A model generated the notes under the pieces. It was not told the origin of the DNA, made no database searches, and saw only the letters and a list, made by a program, of their open reading frames with translations. Below are positions 25,901-33,218 of a stretch of 64,000 nucleotides of DNA, in pieces (within the stretch, counting starts at the first letter, position 1; the number at the start of each line of letters is the position of its first letter). A program made the position numbers and the translations under genes. The DNA comes from Gemmatimonadota bacterium (GTDB lineage: Bacteria; Latescibacterota; UBA2968; GCA-2709665). Location: the NCBI GenBank assembly GCA_028873695.1, contig JAPPNU010000072.1:40248-104247 (forward strand), in the 5' to 3' direction.

Positions 25901-26710
25901 ATGAGCGAATACGTCAGAAACTACTACGACGCGGCGCCTGAACGGGAGTGGGAACGGCTGGATACCGGGCTTTCGCGAGTCGAGTTCGCGTCCACCCTTC
26001 GCCTGATCGAGAAATACTTTCCCTCCAGCGGCGCAATATGCGACATCGGGGGCGGACCTGGCCGTTACGCCATCGAACTCGCCAGGCGCGGGTACCGGGT
26101 CACATTGTTCGACCTTTCCGGGAAGCTGCTGGAGAGAGCAAAGCAGGCTTTTACATCGGAAGGAATCAGCGCGGAAAGTTTCGTTCAGGGAGATGCACGT
26201 GATCTTTCATGCTTTGACGACGAATCGTTCGATGCCGTACTGCTTCTCGGTCCTCTGTACCACCTGATCGAGAGGGGCGATCGGTCACGAGCCTTGAGCG
26301 AAACGACTCGCATTCTTAAACCGGGAGGCAGGGCGATTGTCGCCTTTCTCAACGCATGGGGCTTGCTCCGAAGTGGTGTCGTCGATTTCCCGAAGCGATT
26401 CCGCAATCCCGCTTTTCTGAGGAGCATGCTCGGCGAACAGGCCTTCGAAGACCATGAACTCTCAGGATTCACGGAATGTCACTGGTCCAACCCGGATATC
26501 GCCAGCGAGGAACTTCAGGAGGCGGGGCTGCGAATTGTCGGCCATGCGGGCGCTCAGGGATTCCTGGGAGGCATGGCGCCGCTGTTCGAGTCACTCGGGA
26601 AGGATGAACCGGAAGCATACGAAAACGTCCTGGAGTTCGCCGCGGAAACGTCGGAATTGCCCCAGTTCAGAGACGCAACGAACCACGTTCACTTCGTCGT
26701 CGAGAAGTAG
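25901..26710 (+). CDS. Class I SAM-dependent methyltransferase
   Basis: A 269-aa methyltransferase. Motif I 'ICDIGGGPGRYAIELA' binds S-adenosylmethionine, post-I is 'VTLFDLS', motif II is 'FDAVLLLGPLYHL' and post-II 'ILKPGGRAIVAF'. The 'LLGPLYHL' motif is characteristic of a family of small-molecule methyltransferases near UbiE/Methyltransf_11. The acceptor is unknown. It is cytoplasmic and stands alone in the accessory zone, next to antitoxin-like genes. Confidence 0.9.
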   Translation: MSEYVRNYYDAAPEREWERLDTGLSRVEFASTLRLIEKYFPSSGAICDIGGGPGRYAIELARRGYRVTLFDLSGKLLERAKQAFTSEGISAESFVQGDARDLSCFDDESFDAVLLLGPLYHLIERGDRSRALSETTRILKPGGRAIVAFLNAWGLLRSGVVDFPKRFRNPAFLRSMLGEQAFEDHELSGFTECHWSNPDIASEELQEAGLRIVGHAGAQGFLGGMAPLFESLGKDEPEAYENVLEFAAETSELPQFRDATNHVHFVVEK

Positions 26711-26746
26711 CGCATTCACTAGGCTACGGACGCTAAGGGAGGCTGA

Positions 26747-27025
26747 ATGAATACACATACCGGCAGCGACTTTGACGATTTCCTGACTGAAGAGGGCCTT
26801 CTCGGTGAAGCGGAGGCCACAGCAACGAAGCGGGTTATTGCATATCAGTTGAATCAGTTCATGGAGGAAAACAAGCTGTCGAAGTCGGCGATGGCCAGGC
26901 GCATGCAGACAAGCCGTTCGGCGCTGGAACGTCTGCTCGACTCCTCGAATTCCTCCGTAACGTTGCGTACCATGGACCGCGCTGCGCGGGCCCTGGGAAA
27001 GCAGCTCCGCATCGTCCTCACCTGA
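26747..27025 (+). CDS. XRE-family helix-turn-helix protein (antitoxin-like)
   Basis: A 92-aa protein with an N-terminal lead and a complete helix-turn-helix: 'QLNQFMEENKLSKSAMARRMQTSRSALERLLDSSN', followed by 'VTLRTMDRAARALGKQLRIVL'. This is the HigA / 'RelB-like XRE' antitoxin pattern and should bind DNA. No toxin gene adjoins it: upstream is a methyltransferase and downstream a gene-free 229 bases. It is therefore an orphan regulator. It differs from the two truncated stubs by being complete. Confidence 0.85.
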   Translation: MNTHTGSDFDDFLTEEGLLGEAEATATKRVIAYQLNQFMEENKLSKSAMARRMQTSRSALERLLDSSNSSVTLRTMDRAARALGKQLRIVLT

Positions 27026-27086
27026 CTTCCCGGCGCCGGAACAGCGCGCGTTCAGACTCCCTGATGGAGATACTCAGAGAGTCGGC

Positions 27087-27115
27087 TTGCCTTTGCGCCC
27101 GGCAATGGTTATTAT
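27087..27115 (+). promoter_or_regulatory. Promoter for the ankyrin-repeat gene
   Basis: TTGCCT (27087-27092), a 17-base spacer and TATTAT (27110-27115) form a plausible sigma70 promoter. It would leave a leader of about 130 bases before the ATG at 27255. Confidence 0.45.
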
Positions 27116-27254
27116 AACTGGTGTGCTCGACAGGGAGCCTCCGGTCCGCGGAAAGGGCTAAGCCCACCCACCTCGCCAGATCCTGAGAATCCGATAGCAC
27201 CTTCTTTCTGCCCGAAAATGCGGACGCCGGGCGACTCTTGGAGAGGAGGCTGCT

Positions 27255-28481
27255 ATGCCCCGCCGTCAAAGTCTTCCCGTTAAACCCAACATCGAGAACC
27301 TCAGGAAGCAGGCAAAATCGCTTCTGGACGCCTTTCGATCGGGCGATCCCGAGGCGATTTCCGACTTTATGGGTCTGCATCCACGAGACGTTTCCGCCGA
27401 AAGCGTCAGGCTGGCCGACGCACAACTCGTGCTCGCGCGCTTGTATCGATACCCAAGCTGGCCCAGAATGCTGATCGCTGCCAGACTGTGCGCCGCTGTG
27501 TCTCGCGACGATCTGGAATCCGTACGTGATCTGGTCATGAAGCATCCCGAACTCCTGACAGAAGGGGCTCGAGGGCGGGGTTCACACTGGGGCGCTGCGA
27601 TGGGCTTTGCTGCTGAATTGGGCAAAACCGAAATTGTAGAAATGCTCGCGGACCTGGGTAGTCCGGAGATCCAACACGCCTTCGGGCGAGCCATCCTGCA
27701 GGGAAATGCCGATACGGTTCGCGCGCTGGTCAAGAAAGGCGCAAGAGTGGAGCGTGGAGTCGCGATGGGAGCCTGCGAAACCCTGAATAGCAGGGGACTG
27801 CAGATGGTTCTTGATCTCGGCGGCGAACTTTGCGACGCAGACGGGGATTTTTCCGCGCCGGCCGCAATGGTTCTGGAGACGTACAGCCGCAACCCGGTTG
27901 GAAAACATGAGTGTCTGAGAATTCTGGCTGAAAGTGGCGTGGAATTTCCGGACACCCCCGCGATGGCCTTCCATTTTGGTCGGATCGATCTGCTGGAGCG
28001 TCATCTCGAAAAGGATTCAGAGCTTATTGCGCGCAGATTTCGGTACGACGATATCTATCCTCCCGACTTCCGTGTTGGTGACGACACCGGTCTCCACGGT
28101 ACACCGCTGGATGGGACAACGCTCCTGCACATGGCGATCGAATTCGACGAGGATGAGATCTTCGATTGGGCAATCGATAACGGCGCGGACCCGAACGCGG
28201 CAGCCGATATCGATGGCGACGGCTTCGGGGGGCACACCCCGCTGTTCAACTGTGTCATCAAGAAAGGCCGGAAGGAGGACAGAATGGCTGTCATGCTCCT
28301 CGAAAAGGGAGCGGACCCGTCCCATCGAGCGTCCCTCCGAAAGGGCCTTAAGTCAACCCCCGATGAAGCTGTACGTGAATACAGGGATGTGACACCGATT
28401 GAATACGCCGATCGATTTCATGACCAGGGCTATGTGAATCGTGCCGCGGTAAAGGCAATTGAAGCCCGGTACCTTGAATGA
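27255..28481 (+). CDS. Ankyrin-repeat protein
   Basis: A 408-aa protein with an N-terminal helix 'NIENLRKQAKSLLDAF' seen in a family of bacterial ankyrin proteins, followed by about six ankyrin-like repeats. Examples are 'WGAAMGFAAELGKTEIVEMLADLG', 'TLLHMAIEFDEDEIFDWAIDNGADPN' and 'TPLFNCVIKKG...LLEKGADPS'. It is probably a protein-binding scaffold in the cytosol. GAGGAGG sits ahead of the ATG. Its stop overlaps the next methyltransferase start by four bases (ATGA), so the two are co-translated. No enzymatic domain is present. Confidence 0.85.
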   Translation: MPRRQSLPVKPNIENLRKQAKSLLDAFRSGDPEAISDFMGLHPRDVSAESVRLADAQLVLARLYRYPSWPRMLIAARLCAAVSRDDLESVRDLVMKHPELLTEGARGRGSHWGAAMGFAAELGKTEIVEMLADLGSPEIQHAFGRAILQGNADTVRALVKKGARVERGVAMGACETLNSRGLQMVLDLGGELCDADGDFSAPAAMVLETYSRNPVGKHECLRILAESGVEFPDTPAMAFHFGRIDLLERHLEKDSELIARRFRYDDIYPPDFRVGDDTGLHGTPLDGTTLLHMAIEFDEDEIFDWAIDNGADPNAAADIDGDGFGGHTPLFNCVIKKGRKEDRMAVMLLEKGADPSHRASLRKGLKSTPDEAVREYRDVTPIEYADRFHDQGYVNRAAVKAIEARYLE

Positions 28482-29152
28482 GTCATTCCGTCCGCAGCCA
28501 TCTGCGTCTTGAAGTCGATGCCTACGATGAAGCCATTCGCCAATTCATCCCGGGCTACGAGGAAGGCCTGAACAGGATCGCCGGCGAAATCGCCGCAATC
28601 CGCCCCGCCCTGGCGCTGGACCTGGGCACCGGAACGGGGGCCCTGACCGAAGCGATGCTCGAGTACGAAAACGTCGGCGCCGTGGAAGCCATCGACGTCG
28701 ATCCGGAGATGCTGGACCGGGCGCGCGTCCGGCTGAAGCGTTTCGGGAGCCGCGTGCGTTTCCGAGAATGCTCTTTCGAAGCGCCGCTCCCCGCGTGCGA
28801 CGCCGTCGCCGCCTGCCTGGCCCTGCACCACATTCCGCTGATGGAACGCAAGCTCGTCATGTACGAGCACATTTTCCGTGCGCTCCGCCCCGGCGGGGTG
28901 TTCGTGACCACAGACGTCACGATGACCGCGGACCCGGAGGAGCGGGAGCGGTGCTATCGTATATGGACGGCCCACCTCGTTTCACGCGGCATCGACGAAA
29001 AGCGCGCCCATGAGCACTTCGACGAGTGGGCTTCCGAGGACACGTACTTCCCGGTCGAAGACGAACTCGCCGCCATGCGCGATGCCGGATTTGTCGCCGA
29101 ATGTCCCTGGCAGGACCCGCCCAATACGCTCCTGGTGGGACGCAGGCGATAG
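28478..29152 (+). CDS. Class I SAM-dependent methyltransferase
   Basis: A 224-aa methyltransferase. Motif I is 'ALDLGTGTGALTEAML', the acidic post-I region 'VEAIDVDPEMLDRARVRL', motif II 'CDAVAACLALHHIPLM' and post-II 'LRPGGVFVTTDV'. It resembles UbiE/Methyltransf_25 enzymes acting on small molecules, with the helical tail 'RGIDEKRAHEHFDEWA'. It is coupled to the ankyrin gene by an ATGA overlap. Methyl acceptor unknown. Confidence 0.9.
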   Translation: MSHSVRSHLRLEVDAYDEAIRQFIPGYEEGLNRIAGEIAAIRPALALDLGTGTGALTEAMLEYENVGAVEAIDVDPEMLDRARVRLKRFGSRVRFRECSFEAPLPACDAVAACLALHHIPLMERKLVMYEHIFRALRPGGVFVTTDVTMTADPEERERCYRIWTAHLVSRGIDEKRAHEHFDEWASEDTYFPVEDELAAMRDAGFVAECPWQDPPNTLLVGRRR

Positions 29153-29167
29153 CGTTGCGGGTCGTTC

Positions 29168-29273
29168 TCGATTCGAGATCCGCGATGGGTGGCGTGAGGT
29201 GTACCGGAGCATTTGCGAGATGGAAACCGTCGATCCCGCCCTTGTCGAGTGGATTCATCAAAACCGCAAGTGA
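29168..29273 (+). pseudogene. C-terminal remnant of an unidentified protein
   Basis: About 35 codons of clean protein-like reading ('FEIRDGWREVYRSICEMET', then 'VDPALVEWIHQNRK' and TGA) have no start codon or upstream body. The preceding methyltransferase ends normally in another frame. The stop directly abuts the GTG of the phosphotransferase. I take it as the tail of a deleted gene and cannot name the family. Confidence 0.4.
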
Positions 29274-30317
29274 GTGCCTGTGGGAGATCATCTTCAGCAC
29301 TATCTGCACGCCGCCGATCGAGCCCTGGAAAAATACGATACAGGGGAGGCCCGCATCGCCGAGCGCAAGCAGGTGGGCCATATTGGCTTTTCAGGCTACA
29401 GCATGGTCAAGTTCCGTGCAGACGGGGCCTTCGGGAGTTACCTCGTCACCGTGTATTACGCCATGGGTGACGGAGACGTCCACGATTATCGAACGGCCAT
29501 CCGGTCGCACCTTCTCTGGCTGGAAGCCCTGGACCGCGACACCGATCTGGTCGTACAGAAACCGGTCCGGAGCCTGTCAGGCGACCTCATCACCCGCGTG
29601 GCGTCCAATGGCGCTCGAACCTTTCTCGTCACCCTTCTCCGCTGGATCGACGGCGAATTGGTCTGGGACAACTACGGCGATGAGGCGTTCGTTGACCTGC
29701 CATCGGGAAAACTCCACAACGTGGGAGCAGTCCTCGGAAGACTTCACCGGCACAGCAGTCAGTGGACACTTCCGGATGGATTTACGCGTCCCGGGGGCGT
29801 GCCCGAAGACCTGAAACTCGACCTGAACCGGCTGCGTCCCGCTGCAGACGACGGGCGCATCGACGCCCCCGACTTCGCGATTCTGGAACTGACTGCCGGC
29901 CGAGTCATCGACCATGTCGCGGAAATGGAAATGTCTCCGGAATTCCAGGGACTGCTTCACGGAGATTTCTCATGCGGCAACTGCATCGTGCATCGGGGCG
30001 AGATCCGTCCCATTGATTTCGACTGGTGTCGATTCGGGCATTTCCTTGCCGACGTGGGATGGTGCTTCGCCGTCAATCCGATGAGTCCGACGCTGTGCCG
30101 GGCTTTTCTGGACGGTTACGAACAACGATTCCCGTTGCCCGATAACCATTTGCGAATTATCGAGAGTTTCTTTATCGAGTCCTGCATTCGACTCCTGTCC
30201 TGGCGTACGGAGAATCCCGCCGGGGAATTCCCGACGCTGCCACGTTTCGTGGAAGGCGCCTGCCGGAAATATCTCGAAGGCGAACCGTTCGTTCTTGAAT
30301 GGATGGAGGACCTGTGA
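29274..30317 (+). CDS. APH/ChoK-type phosphotransferase
   Basis: A 347-aa protein kinase-like-fold phosphotransferase. The catalytic loop 'LLHGDFSCGNCIV' (His229-Gly-Asp231) and the metal Asp in 'PIDFDWCRFGH' are intact. An N-terminal lobe precedes, with 'MVKFRADG'. Relatives phosphorylate aminoglycosides, choline, homoserine or other small alcohols, and the substrate cannot be told. The start is GTG 29274, directly after a remnant's stop, or GTG 29280. A distant paralogue with the same layout ('HLLWLEALDRDTDLVV') lies at 35800. Confidence 0.85.
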   Translation: MPVGDHLQHYLHAADRALEKYDTGEARIAERKQVGHIGFSGYSMVKFRADGAFGSYLVTVYYAMGDGDVHDYRTAIRSHLLWLEALDRDTDLVVQKPVRSLSGDLITRVASNGARTFLVTLLRWIDGELVWDNYGDEAFVDLPSGKLHNVGAVLGRLHRHSSQWTLPDGFTRPGGVPEDLKLDLNRLRPAADDGRIDAPDFAILELTAGRVIDHVAEMEMSPEFQGLLHGDFSCGNCIVHRGEIRPIDFDWCRFGHFLADVGWCFAVNPMSPTLCRAFLDGYEQRFPLPDNHLRIIESFFIESCIRLLSWRTENPAGEFPTLPRFVEGACRKYLEGEPFVLEWMEDL

Positions 30318-30417
30318 ACTGTGAAACAGGTCCAGGTACTAAACCGTCCCGTGCGCCTGGACTATTGGGACGTGTCCCATTGCGGCAACGAACCACTGTG
30401 AATCCGGAGGTGAATTG

Positions 30418-31758
30418 ATGACAGCGCCCGCAGTACTCTTTTTCATCCTCGTTCTTCAATCAGCGATAACACCTGCATTTGCGGATAACCGACTCGATTC
30501 GGAGGGCGATTACGGGCGCGCGCGTATAGGCGGCATGACGGGCTGGATCATGTGGGAGTCGATGCTGACGGGAGAGGGTCTGGAGGGCTGGACGCCAGAC
30601 GACGAAAGCGTGTGGTCCCGGGATGGAGACGCGGTAATCGCAAATGCGGGTGGCCTGGATAACGCCACCAGACTCGTCAAGGGAGACAGTACGTAGTCAC
30701 ACTATGAGTTCAAGGTACAGGTTATCCGGGTTCAAGGAGCCAACGTGCAGATCCGCTTCGGCATAACCCAAGAGAGCCGGGAATATATGGTCGACTATCT
30801 CGGTGGCTGGAAGGCGATGGCAATCAGCACCTACGAGCGCGGCAAACGCGGCGTCACCAAACTCGACGTTGTCAACCTGGTCCTCGAGCCAGGACGTGAA
30901 TACGATCTTGTTCTGGCAGTTCGAGGACATTCCGTTACCACCTACGTAAACGGCAAACTCGTCAACCGGTTGACGCTCGAAGCGAATCCGAAAGGAGCGA
31001 TTGCGCTGGGCACCTGGGGACGTCACGCGGTTGCCCGATTCAGGGATCCGAAGATCAGGCTCTATAACGGACGCCCGCGATCCGTAATCTCGAATCCGAT
31101 TCAATCTAAGGAGCGCGCTATACCAAGAGCGAACGCTGCCCGACGCCATGCGTCATTTGTGGAGATAATCGGCGACCCGAACCTGCCGGACGTGCTTCTC
31201 ATCGGGGACTCGATTTCGATGGGATATACGATTCCCACTCGAGAGCGCCTCAAAGGCAGGGCGAACGTCCGCCGTCCGCCTCGGAACTGCGGTCCGACGA
31301 GCCGGGGGCTGGCGCATTTGGAAGAATGGCTGGGCGCACGGAGGTGGAATGTCATCCACTTCAATTGGGGCCTGCATGACCTGAAATATGTCGATCCCGG
31401 GGGCGGACTCACGGATCCGGAAAAAGGCAGACCGTTCACGTCCGTCGAACAATACAGGAAGAATCTGCGGAAGCTGGTTGAAAGGCTCAGGGCGACCGGA
31501 GCAAAGCTGATCTGGGCGACGACGACACCCGTGCCGGCGGGGGCCAACGGTCGGAAGCAGGGAGGTGCAGCGAAATATAACGCCGCCGCGAAGGGAATCA
31601 TGAACCGGCCTGGCATTACGGTCAACGACCTGCACGCATTCGCCCTGTCGCGACTGCAGGAAATTCAGCGACCGCAAAACGTGCACTTCACACAGGAGGG
31701 CTCGGCGAAGCTGGCAGATCAGGTAGCCGCCGCGATTCTGGAGCGGTTGAGCGAGTGA
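30418..31758 (+). pseudogene. Secreted DUF1080-like / SGNH hydrolase, interrupted by an in-frame TAG
   Basis: A single frame runs from ATG 30418 (with CCGGAGG upstream) to TGA 31758 (446 codons) except for TAG at 30694-30696. On both sides of it the reading is one continuous domain: '...LVKGDST' then 'SHYEFKVQV...'. A TGG (Trp) to TAG change fits. Order: signal peptide (~1-23, 'FFILVLQSAITPAFADN'), LamG/DUF1080-like sandwich (~45-225), then SGNH/GDSL hydrolase with 'VLLIGDSISMGYT' and 'VHFTQEG'. It would be an extracytoplasmic carbohydrate esterase or glycosidase-like protein. Readthrough or an assembly error could rescue it. GTG 30745 could start a leaderless C-terminal piece. Confidence 0.8.
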
Positions 31759-31849
31759 CGCCGGAGTATCGGCGCGGCGCTATAGGCGGAGACAAACCAA
31801 ATCAGGATATTTCAGCGAAAAGCCTTGCCATACCGAACAGGAGATCGGT

Positions 31850-32125
31850 ATGGATCGCCGCGAGTTCTTGCGCATTGCCGGCGCGGGTGCGTCTCTTGCG
31901 GTTTTACCCCTCAGGCAGGGAGCGGAGGGGATGGATATCCCACGGTCGAGCGGGTTGCGGGTAACGGGTTCTCCACCAAAGCCTGGAAAGGCGAGCGTCT
32001 ATCCTGCACATCCTGTTCATCCTTGTAAATTGACGTCTTTTTGCTTTTCGGTCGAATTCACTCCAGGAGGATTCAGATGCCAGACACGAAAGCTGCCCCT
32101 CGCCATGCGTCATTCGTTGAGATAA
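31850..32125 (+). pseudogene. Tat-signal stub of a lost secreted protein
   Basis: AGGAGATCGGT precedes an ATG encoding 'MDRREFLRIAGAGASLAVLP', a classic twin-arginine signal (RREFLR plus a hydrophobic stretch). After about 45 residues the frame passes into repeat DNA (32001-32032) and out-of-frame coding sequence of the SGNH gene, then stops. The mature enzyme is missing. It lies between two related SGNH genes in a 318-bp gap (31759-32076) that otherwise holds only the repeat and the next gene's ribosome site. Confidence 0.6.
32001..32032. repeat. 'ATCCTG..CATCC' dispersed short repeat
   Basis: 'ATCCTGCACATCCTGTTCAT' followed by CCTTGTAAATTG resembles the repeats at 57843-57875 and (inverted) 40753-40780. 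The last two share a perfect 17-mer, ATCCTGTCCATCCATGT. Confidence 0.55.
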
Positions 32126-32715
32126 CCGGCGATCCGAACCTGCCGAATGTGCTTCTCATCGGGGACTCGATTTCAATGGGATATACGATTCCGACTCGAG
32201 AACGTCTCAAAGGCAGGGCGAACGTCTACCGTCCGTTCGAAAACTGCGGACCGACGAGCCGCGGGCTGGCGCAATTGGACGAATGGCTGGGCGATCGCAA
32301 ATGGGACGTCATTCACTTCAACTGGGGGTTGCACGACCTGAGATACGTCGATGGCGGGGACGGACTCACGGAACCGGGAAAAGGCAGACTGTTCACGTCC
32401 GTCGAACAATATAAGGAGAATCTGGGGAAGCTGGTGTCGAGGCTGAAGACGACCGGAGCGAAGCTGATCTGGGCGACGACGACACCCGTACCTGAGGGCG
32501 CCAGCGGACGAAAGTTGGGAGACGCTGCGATTTATAACATCGCCGCGGCGGAGATTGTGAACGAGCCGGGCATTACGATCAACGATCTTCACGCATTCGC
32601 CCTTCCGCGACTGAATGAACTTCAGCTTCCTCGAGACGTACATTTTACCCAGGAGGGCTCGGCGGCTCTGGCAGACCAGGTAACCGCCGCGATTCTGGAG
32701 CGCCTGAGCGAGTGA
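32077..32715 (+). CDS. SGNH/GDSL hydrolase
   Basis: A 212-aa single-domain hydrolase. Block I is 'VLLIGDSISMGYTIP' with the nucleophile Ser, the Gly/Asn oxyanion blocks lie around 'NCGPTSRGL' and 'FNWGLHDL', and block V is 'DVHFTQEGSAALADQV' with catalytic Asp and His. It closely matches the C-terminal half of the broken gene at 30418-31758 (long identical runs), so it arose by tandem duplication. AGGAGG six bases before ATG 32077 sets the start. No signal peptide is present, so unlike its sibling it should be cytoplasmic. The likely activity is esterase or sugar-ester deacetylase. Confidence 0.88.
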   Translation: MPDTKAAPRHASFVEITGDPNLPNVLLIGDSISMGYTIPTRERLKGRANVYRPFENCGPTSRGLAQLDEWLGDRKWDVIHFNWGLHDLRYVDGGDGLTEPGKGRLFTSVEQYKENLGKLVSRLKTTGAKLIWATTTPVPEGASGRKLGDAAIYNIAAAEIVNEPGITINDLHAFALPRLNELQLPRDVHFTQEGSAALADQVTAAILERLSE

Positions 32716-33041
32716 ATCCGGAAGCCGTCAAAGCGATTATCGCGTCGCTCAAAGAGAACGGATATCCGTACGTCGAGGGCAAGACATGGACGACCGACGC
32801 GTTTTATCGAGAGACCCGGTCAAAGGTCAAGAAACGCCGACAGGAAGGATGCATCACGGTTGAGATGGAAGCTGCGGCGTTATTCGCGGCCGCAAGGTTC
32901 CGCGGCGTACAATTGGCGCAGCTATTGTACGGATCGGACGACGTCAGCAGCGCGGAGTGGGATCCCAGAGAAATGGGAAGAGAGGAATCTGCCAGAGAAG
33001 CGCTCTTCCGGCTGGCGTTGGATGCATGTCTAAGGCTGTGA
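32712..33041 (+). pseudogene. Nucleoside phosphorylase, C-terminal remnant
   Basis: 'GKTWTTDAFYRETRSKVKKR' and 'GCITVEMEAAALFAAARFRG' followed by 'QLLYGSDD' match the C-terminal third of the PNP/UDP phosphorylase family. The E-M-E nucleoside-binding motif and the catalytic Asp are present. The family is ~240-290 aa, but only 109 codons remain and the N-terminal phosphate-binding half is missing. The GTG overlapping the SGNH stop by four bases gives it a usable start, so a peptide may still be made. It is probably a gene fragment brought next to the SGNH gene. Confidence 0.75.
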
Positions 33042-33218
33042 TGGTAAGAGTAGATTGATCCGGCGGCCGGTACTCAGGCAACTGTCCTCATGTGTCACCA
33101 GGCGGCGGGGGGGATGGCTGAAATCTTCCCAATAAAACAAGCGGCAGATGGCAGGGAGTTAACACGAGTAATGCCCCCTTGTTGACATCCCTCGCCGTCT
33201 CATCCCCTTCATGCCGAT

